This document shows positions 22,160 through 33,450 of a stretch of DNA of 64,000 nt, piece by piece. Source of the DNA: Hysterangium stoloniferum. Lineage: Eukaryota > Basidiomycota > Agaricomycetes > Hysterangiales > Hysterangiaceae. The notes under the pieces were generated by a model. That model worked only from the letters and a program-made list of their open reading frames with translations. It was not told where the DNA came from and ran no database searches. Made by a program: the position numbers and the translations under genes. The stretch spans positions 1 through 64,000 of the forward strand of contig WHVD01000053.1 in NCBI GenBank assembly GCA_015178975.1, written 5' to 3'. The number at the start of each line of letters is the position of its first letter. Position 1 is the first letter of the stretch.

Positions 22160-22510
22160 AGTTAGCAGAAAAACGGAGTATGGAGATGAAATGGAAATCG
22201 TTGAAGGATTGTGGTGTTATATAAAAAGATGGGGATAAAGTAGCGAAAAGAGGGCGCTAGATATTGTAATTATGGAGATCAAATTAGGGTACGGGAACCT
22301 GAACGTATTATACTAATTGTCTTTGAGCTTCAATTGTCTGGCTCGCTTCGAATGAGAAGCCTTGGAGAATTGCCTCAGGCGGTTAGTTGGCGTGTTCATA
22401 TTTCAAATATGTCAAGATGGTAACTAAAGGCTTCTATATAACCAAGGAAATGAATAACATCATAAGCTATCGCCATTGTTGTTAGGAATATCGTGGGAAT
22501 GCTTACGGCC

Positions 22511-22857
22511 GTTTGCACTACGCAAGGCGCGCGCTAGGATACCAGGAAATGTTGCGTGGAAATTGTGAACCTTCAAATGTTGACCAATCACCCTGTATAA
22601 AGGTGGTTTGTATGTATTTACCTGGCAGGTTTATGGCAGGTATTTGGACTGAAATAGTTGGGAGAGGTCATTCTTTACTACCCAATAACATATTATGAGC
22701 TCATTCAGTTTGCATGGACTCCAATTTTAGGAAATATGCTATAGGTGGATTTTGGAGTTGTGATAATTCACTAGATAGAATTAAAATATATCAAAGTTAC
22801 AAGGTGATCACTCAACATTTGAAGCAGCCATTCTAGCGCGCCTTACGTAATACAAAC
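22511..22857. mobile_element. MITE-like element with about 26-base terminal inverted repeats
   Basis: The left end reads GTTTGCACTACGCAAGGCGC. The right end, reverse complemented, reads GTTTGTATTACGTAAGGCGC; both then continue into GCTAG. The differences are C/T changes. The interior of about 300 bases has no coding frame of note. No target duplication is obvious. It lies in the space upstream of the kinase-like gene. Confidence 0.55.
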
Positions 22858-23010
22858 TGTAAATTAACTTTTTGACACACGGCCATTATGTAAACCCAAC
22901 CAGTCCGAACATAATGGAAGCCAGTATTTCCCACGATTTCACCTTGTTAAAGATTTACACTGCTATCTACGTCCGCTGTGTAACGACCGACCCCCCAACC
23001 CCGTCTAACT

Positions 23011-24596
23011 ATGATAACTTTCGACGAATTTGCAACCGAAGTTGATCTCTATCGCACTACCTGGGATCCTGGAGATCATACCAAACTGATGCCCTTGGAG
23101 ACGTTGTGGGCTAAACACCAGATATGGTTGGAGTCTTGCGGGTACAAACTCCGTTCGAGATACCAACACGATTGGGTTCCTTCGTGGAAGGGCACTAAGA
23201 AGGATCCGGAAGATTGTGAAGATTCGGCTTTCCTCGTATGTACACATCCTTTTCTGCGTATCGCACTCAATGCACTGTAATTCATTGGTCATTGCTGTAT
23301 TGCATCTTATAACACCGTCAGACCTATCGCCAAATTATAGATGCTACACGCATACGTGATGGTATCCCTGTCGCACTTAAAGTCATCTGGACCCACAAGC
23401 GTTCCGATGAGATGCGAATTGGCCAATTATTCTCTAGTCCAGGATTGGCAACGGATCCGAGAAACCACTGTGTTCCGATTTATGAAGTCATCGACAGCCC
23501 GAATATCGAAGGCATGCGACTTCTTGTCATGCGACTTCTCCGGCCGTGGCTAAATCCTTCCTTTGTTACTGTTGGAGAGGCATTAGAGTTCTTCAGGCAA
23601 ATATTTGAAGTGACTATAGCTCATTCAAACTCATTGTTGTCCATGAAATCCGATGTTGTATTACTTCCAGGGGCTGGGTTACATGCATGAGCTTAACATT
23701 GCACATCGGTAAACAGGGAATTTTCACCATATGATCATGATCATCAATAGCCTCTAGGGATCTTCACCGAGGTAACATAATGATGGATGCCAGGGAGATG
23801 TATCCAAAAGGGTACCATCCCGTACGTATATCCAAATCTAAAGATCTCCGCCGCTATGCTACTCATTATACTCGCACCGAACGGCCGCCCAAGTATTATC
23901 TGTTGGATTTTGGCTTGTCTCGGCATTATCCTGAAATAAGGCTTGACGCTCCCGTCCGCGGAGGTGATAAGTCTGTTCCAGAATTCCAAGGGGAAGGACA
24001 CAAAACATCATACGATCCGTTCCCGGTTGATGTGTACTATCTTGGGAACATCATTTTTGAAAAATTTCTCTCAGTCAGTTCCTTTCTGAACGACAAGTTC
24101 TCATTTTACAAAGCTGAAAAAACGTCAGACGTATTCGAATTTAGAGTTCGTACGGCTGTTGGTGTCAGAGATGATACAACACGACCCAAAAAAGCGTCCT
24201 ACCATTTTCCAAGTGATATCTCGTATGGACAAAATTATATCCACACTTAATGAATTCCAATTACGGCGTCGCTTGATCAGGAGAACAGAGCATATGCCCT
24301 TTCGTCTGATGCGTGACGTTATACATGTCATGCGACAGGTCCGATTCGTCGTTGGGCGTGTGCCGCCCATGCCTCCGAAACGCGTCCCGGCCCCACATAG
24401 TGAAGATGCCCATGCATCAATACATGCATTTAATGCCACGACTCGCCCCCACATACGTGTGACCAATGGACTGATGATACTTGGTGAGCGGCCCCGCCGA
24501 CAGCCACGCCTACCCCACGATCAAATACACATATCCGATGAAGAGTCCCCTGATGAAGAGGTCCCCGGTGAGGAGGTCCCCAGTGAAGAGGACTGA
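23011..24596 (+). CDS. Kinase-like protein, five exons
   Basis: Exons 23011-23235, 23322-23609, 23671-23708, 23758-24073 and 24129-24596 splice with GT-AG introns of 86, 61, 49 and 55 bases and give 444 residues in one frame. Protein-kinase signatures are the Lys of VALKVIW (about residue 95), the catalytic loop HRDLHRGN (183-190), LLDFGLSRHY with DFG (234-236), and HDPKKRP of the C-lobe. No glycine-rich GxGxxG loop is seen before the Lys, and the N-lobe is short. This resembles the expanded kinase-like families of mushroom genomes. The C-terminus is acidic with EEVP repeats. Substrate and activity are unknown; catalytic residues are present, so activity is possible. The gene looks intact. 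Confidence 0.85.
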
Positions 24597-26894
24597 TGAA
24601 GAGCACCCACATATGCCCACTGACAACGCCCTCCAATGCTCATCCGTTACAGGCCTCTCGTCGGCTTAGCCTCTAAAAAGCTATGAACCGTCGTTTCTCG
24701 CTGCATCTTAGCATTGCATTCTTGTTGCTTTCCCGTTGCTTTTACTCATACTATATCATCCATCTTTCAAACCGTATAAATAATTTGAAATATATGTCGA
24801 CTCATTAACAGCGAGATTCATGTCTCACAGCCTTACTTAAGGTATTATCCGCGCAGCAGTTCCCCAAAAATTTGGTTGTCGTTGTATCCTCAATATCAGT
24901 GCACATTGAGCTTCCTGCTTAGGACTCGATACCCGTCACACAATTAATTAGTCCTGTTTTGGACGCTGCAGTATAATCATATTTCTCTAAGCCTCTTCAA
25001 TACAAAACATTAATACCGTGCTTGCTACTACCACCCTAAAGACGTGTGTATTGTCTTACGTGGGCTCACCGTCGTATGAAGAGAAAATAACAATGACAAG
25101 TTGATTTATTATTTATTATATTTCGCTTTTCTGCGCAATTCAAGGGCAGCATCACTTTTCAATGTTCAGCTGTCTAACCCCCACAATATCAAGGCTGAAA
25201 ACCATGTTCGCGTGCCGACACAACAAGGCTTCCTCTTCCTCTAAGTTCTTGAAGGGTGTGAGCCCCAAGAAGTTCGGTTAATGCGTTGTTTAAATACGTA
25301 TGGAAGAGCTGAGCAAGTTACTTATGCTGGTATGAAGACAGCTCACGCCAGACAGTCAAAAAAGAGACACCGTCGCTGACGGAACATTCAAGTTGGGCGG
25401 GAATCATAGAAGGTTCCCCCAAACTCCGTCACGCTCAATCAGCTTTGGCTTCCACAATAGGGATTTATTGGATGAGCGTTGGATGAGCGGAGCCGATAAA
25501 TTGTATGTAAGAGTTACGTTACCATATTAGGAACTGCTGGAGTTTGTGTTTACAATGCTGCCCAGCATGGATTTCGGCTATCAGCAGTGTCCAGTTTCGG
25601 ACTTTTTATAGTTAAAATTTGTTTTTTTGTCTTTGTTATGTACACCTGGCTAGTTCTGTCTTCCTTACCCGAATGGAAAGATGATTAATGTGTCAGCGAT
25701 TGGTTTATTCAACTAGCGGTTCAATACTCTGGTTCACGAAGGTTCGATTCTTTTGATGTTGAACAAAGACAAAAAGTGGCCTTTGTTCTTTCAGTCTATC
25801 TCACGTTACTATGAAGCGCATCATTCGCAACTACTCCATGATAATTCGCAAATTATCCCATCTAGATGAACGTCGCATGGGCTGCACGACTAGGGTTTCA
25901 GCGAGTGAGCATGTGCTTATATATCAGTAGAAATTTGGACGGGTGGGATCTGAAGCAGCAGTGGATTATGGCTCGCAAAGTGAAAGAAGCGTTACCCTCT
26001 GAATCCACATTCAAGTCAGGGACGGCTTGCTCAAATTGTTTCCTCGTTATTCGCTTTGTGGCCCTAAGTAGACAGGGAGGACCAAAGCGCAGGGCTTTGG
26101 TGCGAACAAAAAGACTAATGAAGAAGATTTGATGACGAGGGTTTGATAAAGGTGTTTGGTGTTTTCAAGTTAGCTTGATCAAGGTGGAGAAGGTTCCATG
26201 ATGAAGCGGGGGACCATTTGTGGCATTTCCCAGAAAGCCGCGTTTTTTCCATTGGTACTTAAAGCTGCAAGTATAATTGAGGTATCGGGGTGTAATTATT
26301 TCAAATAGCTATTCAGCAGAAAGGCTTGAAGGATAATATGAGTACATAGCAAATTCTCCTAAATTGCACACAGTCACAAATTCGCCGCAAGTCACCGGCG
26401 GAAGGGGGTGCCGAAGTCAACGGAAAAAATAACAAAAAGAAAAGATGGGATAACGGCACGTAATGCCGTGGTCTGCTCACTAGACTCTTGTCGTGAATAA
26501 GCAAAGCCTATGCTTAGTGCCATGCACAAATTCCCACAATCAAAATGGTCACTCCATAAATATATGTTATTAGACCACCAGTCCAAGTGATCCTCATCCT
26601 TATCAACCCACATACAACATGACGAAATGGAAACACACAACACCCTCCAAAGAAATCAAAACCCAGCAGCACAGCATCGCAGTATCGCAACGCACACTAC
26701 GCCCACTCTCCCGAACTTCCTCCATGGCCCTAAGGCTTCTCATCTCCCCAACACTGATCCGATGTATGCAAATACTCCCCGACGACACAACCGCGTCGTT
26801 TACACCTCATCCAGGATAATCATGCAAGCCCAAATGGTCGAGTACTGTCGTGTTTATTGAATAAGGAAGGTAGGGTGTCGGTTAGGAGGAGAAT
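24597..26894. other. Intergenic region, no supported gene
   Basis: About 2.3 kb with host-like base composition. Short frames (for example 25866-26132 and 26619-26860) overlap others on the opposite strand and show no recognised domain. I cannot rule out small exons here. Confidence 0.45.
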
Positions 26895-27079
26895 TGTTGA
26901 AATAGACTCGTGCGCCCAAGCTTAAGTTAAACTTACACAATGACACCAAACAACACCGTCCCATCCCGTATCAAGCTTATATGACAGTACCCAGCCATAC
27001 CGTACCTTAGAACACACATATTACTATCTCAGCCGCATGTTAACCAAAGAGTATTTAACTATGACAGTTACACACCCAT

Positions 27080-27115
27080 ACCTCAGTCGAATCACCCTTA
27101 CATGTCGACTGAGGT
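27080..27115. repeat. Perfect 11-base hairpin ACCTCAGTCGA / TCGACTGAGGT
   Basis: Two perfect 11-base arms flank a 14-base loop. The same arms recur at 33122-33157 and, nearly, at 60506-60540; the outer nine bases recur at 56255-56290 with a different loop. Confidence 0.85.
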
Positions 27116-27169
27116 ATGTTATTATCTTCTTGATTATAGTCACAATCCCTTAACAAGAACATGTCATAG

Positions 27170-27344
27170 TATATTTGTTATAGGTAACAAATATAGTCAA
27201 ATCACCCTTATGTGTCGACTGAGTATATTTGTTATAGGTAACAAATATAGTCAAATCACCCTTATGTGTCGACTGAGTATATTTGTTATAGGTAACAAAT
27301 ATAGTCAAATCACCCTTATGTGTCAACTGAGTATATTTGTTATA
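27170..27344. repeat. 54-base tandem array, just over three copies
   Basis: Units start at 27170, 27224 and 27278 with a partial copy from 27332. Each unit contains a palindrome TATATTTGTT-ATAGGT-AACAAATATA and one half of the CCTCAGTCGA hairpin. The array keeps a frame open by its length, but I do not consider it coding. Confidence 0.9.
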
Positions 27345-27352
27345 AGAATGTA

Positions 27353-29408
27353 AGGGATTCTGGGATGAGGGAGGGAGAAGAGGTGGCTATTGGTATGATG
27401 GGTGGAGAGGAAGAACTGGTGAAGGCAGACTGGTGTGAATGAGGGGAGAAGTGAGGCGACTGATTGGACATCAGCAATCCAGGTGCCGACCATTATGTCA
27501 TTGGAGGGATAGTTATCTTGTTATCCCTGTATGGTAGATAAAGTTCCATGCATGCTCTTTGGAAAATGGGTTTTGAAAGGTGGGAAGATGGGGGAAGAGG
27601 TAAGGCAGAAAAAATGTAAATTGCAGGGCTGTCAGAAGCTGCTGGGACACTGGAACCTCAACTACATCGGCCATGATGTTCAGGGATGATCTGTTGTGGA
27701 GGGATTGTGGGAGAGGTGTGGGGCGAGTGGGGGAGTCAGCGTCGCAATGGAGCCAGGTGGCTCTAAGGAGGTTCATAAGGTCATGTGACCTATTAAGTAC
27801 CCAAATCCCCACAATGACAATGGGGGCCTGTTAGGATCAGGAAACCCACCAGGCCTTACAGTGAGTGACAAAACCCTTCCAATGATATTTATGTTGGGAT
27901 ATATTAGGATATGTTGCAAGCCATTGAGCTTTATGGTCTCATACTGTACAGTAGCTTAGTCATTGGTTGTATTCTAGTTTAAGGGCTTTGTCACCCCTTC
28001 ACCCACATGAAAACCCATCATATATTCTTACAATTTAGGTGTGCAAAGATTCTTGAATAACTCAAGAACCACTGTAGCTGTTAAATTTTGGAAATTTGAA
28101 TAAGTGAGCAGCAAGGACTCAAACCATATGGGGCTATTAGTAAGCAGTTACTGAGTCATGTATTGTAGTACTCATCTGTTTTCAACAAGTTAACCATCAC
28201 CTACTCAGACAAACTGAAAGTTATGCAGTCCAGGAACAGCACCACCAAAAACTTAACATAAATGGCTCACAGTTAGCTACCATTCACCAAAGTTAGGTGC
28301 TGTTGTGGACCACCTATAATTCCATCACTACAAATTGCTGTTCTGTGCACTATTGTTCATTGTGTGGACTTCACTTGTCACATACCACCACTCATTTGAA
28401 ATCTATTGTCATTCTCACACACCATACAAGACCTTTTGCTTACTACTACAATATCCTGCATCTTGTATACACTTCCAATTTACACTGTGGTGATCTGGCT
28501 GACCAAGGTGCTGAAGATCCTAGAGCTGCTGAGCCTGAGGATGGCAACCTGACAGGTCAATAATGAGCTGGAAAGACAAGGTGTCTTTGCCAGAGGGAAC
28601 ACTATGACTGCTATGTCTTTGAGAGCGGTTGTGTGTCAGGATAGATTGCTGTAAGGAAGATCAGACTGTGGGGAGGGTTGGATAGTATATATTCTTCATT
28701 TGAGGGAGTGGGAATGGTCACTGTGAGCCCCTCATTCTTGAGGGAGTGCATTAGATTCGGGATAATGAGGGATAGTGAGCATTAGGACTCATGGCACAAC
28801 ATGCAGGGCTGCCATGTATACAACAGCCAGGAATCACTGTCTATATCACATGTGTCATGGGTGGCTCCTGTTAACCACAGCTGAACTGTGAACATGTGAG
28901 ACCTCAAATTGAGATGACTCAATGTACAAAGACCCATAGGCAGTTCCAGGCATTGAACAAAGTCCTCACCTTTTTGAGGCACCACCAATCACAACTACTG
29001 CCAATATTTAATAAACAACAGCTGTGATAGAGATGGATGTGAAAGTATGGTGCACAGGAAAACCCAGCAGATGACTGAGGTAGCAGCCAATTGCAGTCTC
29101 ATTGTGAGGCAGAGAGATGGAAGAGCTCTACTGGAGGGAACACTGAACAGGGTGATTAGCTGGATGGGTGAGGGAATGTTGGTGATGGGGTGATGAATTG
29201 GAAGAAAAAAAATCAAGAATTTTACTTTGAGGCACATCACACAGGATGTTGACAACTGGTGACCAACTTTTTCACCAGCACACAAACTCACACACATTTC
29301 AGATCATTTGCACCTCAATGCTGCATGATATATTTTCAAGCCTCTATGCTCAAGGAGGTGTGTTGGAGTATTGTAAGCACTAGGGCTCAAGTTGCAATGG
29401 TCAGGTGT
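27353..29408. other. No gene recognised
   Basis: About 2 kb of CpG-poor DNA with only short chance frames. A short LTR-like start (TGTTAGGATCAGGAAACCCA, about 27829) resembles the D-family LTR but fades within 40 bases. Probably decayed repeat DNA. Confidence 0.45.
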
Positions 29409-29413
29409 TAGGG

Positions 29414-30213
29414 TGTTAGGATACATACAGGGCGGGTCTCCAGAGAAACCCATGGAATATCCGGTAGGACTTGGCTTCAGCTTATAGGCTGCACCCTCAC
29501 TAGATTGTGTCGTCCAATTTCAGATGGGCAGATGGGAATCCCAGGGAGTCCAGGTGGGGGTCGTGGTCGAGAGGTCATAGGTTGGAGGTTGTGGGTCGTG
29601 AGTCGAGATGGCATGAGAGAGATAGATGCGCTGGAGCCTGTGGGCTCTGACTAGTGTGAGCAGTGTAATTCAAGTAGGGATTAGAGCAGAAAATGTATTA
29701 GATTACTGGGGGGTATCTAAGCCGATTTTATGACTGGATTGTATGTACAACATCTGCCAGTTTAAATAGACCATGGAGTAAATGTCATACCAAATCCAGT
29801 AATAATGAAACGAAGCGAGCAAAACATAAAACGGGAATAGTAAACACCAAATTGGTGTTAGGAACGGGACAGAACGGAGCAGAGTCCGAATAGTGACAAA
29901 TCATAAACCATAACAGGAAATGGAGCGAGTGGAGTCTGAATCGTGACAGGTCATTTGACTAAAATGGGAACAGGGCTCTGTTAGAGAGGTGACAGGTTTT
30001 ACTGAGTGGGGTCCAGTGACTGACACGCGGGACGAGGTCAGATATAGACAGAATGGAGTTTGGTGGGTTTTCCAGTGACTGAAACACAATGTAACAAAGA
30101 TGAACATAGACAAGTCTGACGTACGGAGTCTGGTAAACTGATAATGGGTGTGTATAGGGCATGGGTGCATATAAGTTAGTGCCCGGAGTCTGGTGGGAAT
30201 TCCAGTCGTAACA
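29414..30213 (-). mobile_element. Solo LTR of the element-D family, minus orientation
   Basis: 800 bases matching the reverse complement of 44230-45035 end to end. It begins TGTTAGGATAC and ends CGTAACA on the plus strand. The perfect five-base duplication TAGGG lies at 29409-29413 and 30214-30218. Confidence 0.92.
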
Positions 30214-30391
30214 TAGGGCAACACTAACAAGGCTACCAAAACACAAAAAGAAACAAGAGAGAGGGCAAGATAAGGAGTAGGAGAATAGAAGTTTTAATGA
30301 CTTAAGAATATCACACTTGTGTTTAGTGGAAATCCTAAGAGATTGAAACTGGGGTCTAACTATGTACATATTAGGGTATTTATATTAAAGG

Positions 30392-30416
30392 TAAAATAAA
30401 ATAAAATAAAATAAAA
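30392..30416. repeat. AAAAT microsatellite
   Basis: Five copies of a five-base AAAAT unit. No other structure nearby. Confidence 0.85.
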
Positions 30417-30504
30417 CATATGAACCCTGACATCAGGGACTGTCCACATCCATGATGGTCCAAGGCTGCCATGTATCAAGAAACTGACTGTCAACATTGC
30501 ACAT

Positions 30505-31074
30505 CGTACTATCTGGTTAAACTCTGATATGTCCCTTTTTATTATGATGATCCGTTCTGCTCTATGTTTCACATATGTCTAAATATACTTGTAACCCTCG
30601 GACTATTTCCTTTTCTCATAATCCCGCTCTCAGTTATTTCATGGCCTCTGAACTAATCATAACCTTCCCATTCCTAGTCAAGCTTATTTGTCAATACCGT
30701 TTTCTGCTCTTCTCCTAGTTAGTATTTTCTAGATGCCAGATACTTGTATATGAACCCATTGTAGTTGAAGTTACTAGGCAATCAGAATATCGACTCAGAA
30801 TACCCTCTTACACCTCATACTAAGTATCCCACTATCCACCTTTGCATGCACTCGCCCACTCTCAGTTCCCGACCCCTTGGCCCAACACTCGACTTATCCT
30901 TCAGTTCCGATTGGTAACTCACTGAGAGGTACTCGTTAGGACTAGTCTTCGCCTGTCTGAAATTTAAGGACACCAGACAGATATTTGCAAGGGTGCAGCA
31001 CATAAGCTGAAGCCAAGTCCTTCCAATCGGTCCCCATCAGCCTACTGACATTAGTCAGTTTTCAGTTCTTAACA
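30505..31074 (+). mobile_element. LTR family X, left-truncated
   Basis: Matches 14773-15233 joined to 20361-20500 and ends TTCTTAACA. It carries the uninterrupted form of the sequence where the copia element inserted in the other copy (around 30930). Confidence 0.85.
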
Positions 31075-31597
31075 CAGAGGCAGAGAGCGGGATATTTAGA
31101 GCAAGACTATGAGAGTTGTTTAGGAGTGTTCTGAGTCAATATTCTGATTGCCTTGTAGCTACATTACAGTTGGACTTAAATACTTATTATTGGCATCTCA
31201 AAATACTAACTAAGGTAAGAACGGGAACATCCAATTAGTGACAAATAAACTTAACTAGAAACTGGAAGGTTATGATAAGACTGGAAGCCATGATTATTTG
31301 AGACCAGAGTTACAAGAAAAGGGAATAGTCCAAGAGCTACAAGTATACACAGGCATATATGAAACATAGAGTAGAATGGATCATCATAATAAAAGGGGAT
31401 GTATCAAAGCATAACCAGATGGTATGAGTATAACTTGACAGGGGCGTAAACAGGGTTTGATCACTGTGAAGGTATATGTCAGTGTCAGTTTACTGACAGT
31501 TACCAATACGATGACTGCCAATAACTTGAAATGCAGACAGATGATAGTATCATTGGGGACCATCGGGTTGCAACAGGGTTGCGACACAGTCATAACA
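31075..31597 (-). mobile_element. LTR family X, minus orientation, abutting the previous copy
   Basis: On the minus strand it starts TGTTATGACTGTGTCGCAAC at 31597 and resembles the first part of 14627-15100. With 30505-31074 it forms an inverted pair of LTRs meeting near 31074. Confidence 0.7.
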
Positions 31598-32135
31598 CCA
31601 ACAAAGAAACTTCCTGGATATTGGCTTCAGAACATGGACATGCTATGGAAATTGTACTCAACTTCCACAATAACTACCCTAGTAAACCTGGACCTTTATC
31701 ATCACTCTAGTTTTCAATATTTCTGATATTTCTGACATCTGTCTGTCTTTTTCTTTTTCACAAACCTTATAAGTTCACACTGACAAATTTTGCAAGTCAA
31801 AAAAATTATTGAAAATCATGCTATATTTTCCTTTTAAGGTTCTCCAAATTTTAGCTCCTCCATCATGTCAACCCCCACTTGAGTTCCATGACTATGCCAT
31901 TTTCTGACCCAGAACCTTCTCCTCCTAGCTCCTCCCATATTTCTCAGTTACCACTATGACACCAATGCTGACCATAACCTTCTGCAAGATTTTGTTCTGT
32001 CTCTGGAAGTTTTGATTCATTGCCTAAAAACCCTTAACCTGCATCTGGTTATTCAGTTCTATGACTTCCCACATTTTCAACAGTTCTATGGCAATTTGAA
32101 TCATGGCATTTACATTGTCCCACAGAACATCCTAT
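31598..32135 (+). pseudogene. Ty3/gypsy fragment: chromodomain end and downstream tail
   Basis: 31600-31710 encodes the end of a gypsy chromodomain (SWILASEHGHAMEIV-like, ending in the SSL stop seen in elements A and D). The rest resembles 6001-6450 of element A, including the end of the antisense-gene region. Decayed and CpG-poor. Confidence 0.75.
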
Positions 32136-32933
32136 TAGAATAAACTGCAAGCCTGGGGAGCAAGTTGAATGACTCTCTATGTAGGGCAGAGAATGCAACT
32201 TAGATAGAGCGGTGTAGAAATAAACCGATGCTATAACTAGGCTTCCAGTTGAGGTTTCTACTGGGGCTAACTATATACTATATTACATGGTTAGTGCATG
32301 GGTCTGTGCTCCCAAGGAACTCGGAACTCCATCACTAAACTAATAATACTATCACAGAAGTCCATGAACCGGCGATAACCTAAGCAGTCACAATACAAGG
32401 TATGAGGTCATACTAATAGATGATACCTCATATTCCAACAGATCCTCATGGTGGAGATTGATCAACTCCCTGGTGCTGACATATCCCTCTCTTGGTCTTC
32501 TTTTTCTTTTTCTCCTTCTAGCTACATCCGACTCCGTATGCTGACTTTCACCATCCCCACCCTGACTCAAGCCCTCTAAAATCCATCATAGACATGAAGC
32601 TCACTTGGAACTTCTTACCACTGTAGCATAGTTTCTCTGGGGGCCTTTCCACCCCCTAGCCACAGTTAGCCATTGTTGCTTGAAGCGGGATACAAATATA
32701 ACAAAAAAAAAAATATAATAGGTCACATGACCTGTCAAATCATCTCCCCAAAAGATGGAAAATGCTCACATTTGCAACAGAACACCAAAAAAACATGAGA
32801 AATTTTTTTTTGTTTTGAAGAATGCCTTGTCAACTACAATATTTTGCAGAAAAGTAGTTCCAATAATTCTTTCTATGTGCCCTAAACATTTCTTTGCAGC
32901 CACTAAAAGAAACAGAAGTTTGAATGGATGTTG
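32136..32933. other. No gene recognised
   Basis: AT-rich sequence with no frame above 70 codons that looks coding and no clear repeat borders. Confidence 0.45.
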
Positions 32934-33292
32934 TGTTGAAATAGACTCGTGTGCCCAAGCTTAAGTTTATTTAAACTAACACAATGACACTAAATAACAC
33001 TGTCCCATCCCGTATCAAGCTTATATGACAATACCCAGCCATACTGTACCTTAGAACACGTATTACCATCTCAGCCGTATGCTAACCGAAGAGTATTTAA
33101 CTACGACAGTTACATATCCATACCTCAGTCGAATCACCCTTACGTGTCGACTGAGGTATGTTATTATCTTCTTGATTATAGTCACAATAGCTTAACAAAA
33201 GCATGTCATAGTATATTTATCATATGTAACAAATATAGTCGAATCACCCTTACGTGTCGACTGAGTATATGTTGCTTATGTAAGGGGGTGCT
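32934..33292 (+). repeat. Dispersed repeat M, copy 2
   Basis: Same orientation and borders as 26895-27352 but without the tandem array. It holds the hairpin at 33122-33157 with a loop containing ATCACCCTTACGTG. It ends about 160 bases before the start codon of the gene at 33451. Confidence 0.75.
33122..33157. repeat. Hairpin ACCTCAGTCGA / TCGACTGAGGT, second copy
   Basis: Arms are identical to those at 27080-27115; the loop differs by one base. Confidence 0.85.
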
Positions 33293-33450
33293 GGATTTGT
33301 GACGCCCCTACCTTAGAAACAAGGGGTCATTGATATACGGCAGAGAGCGCAGTATAAGCCATTGTAAATCAATGATGGGCTGGCGTGGGACGTTCTCAAC
33401 AGCGCTTGGAGGGGATGGACGTGGACTAACTTACTGCGATATCACAGATC

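Larger units (their letters stand above)
26895..27352 (+). repeat. Dispersed repeat M, copy 1
   Basis: It shares its sequence from TGTTGAAATAGACTCGTG to ATGTAAGGG with 32934-33292. It contains the hairpin at 27080-27115 and a 54-base tandem array. No TG...CA ends, inverted ends or target duplications are clear, so the class is open. Short related pieces occur at about 56255 and 60506. Confidence 0.75.

Noticed and set aside
25866-26132. 88-codon frame
   Set aside because: No domain and no splice context; could be chance in a region without other coding signal.
27102-27353. Open frame with repeated SIFVIGNKYSQITLMC units
   Set aside because: It is open only because the 54-base tandem unit is a multiple of three; the other copy of repeat M does not keep it.
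28297-28563. 88-codon frame
   Set aside because: Lies in CpG-poor decayed DNA and shows no recognised motif.
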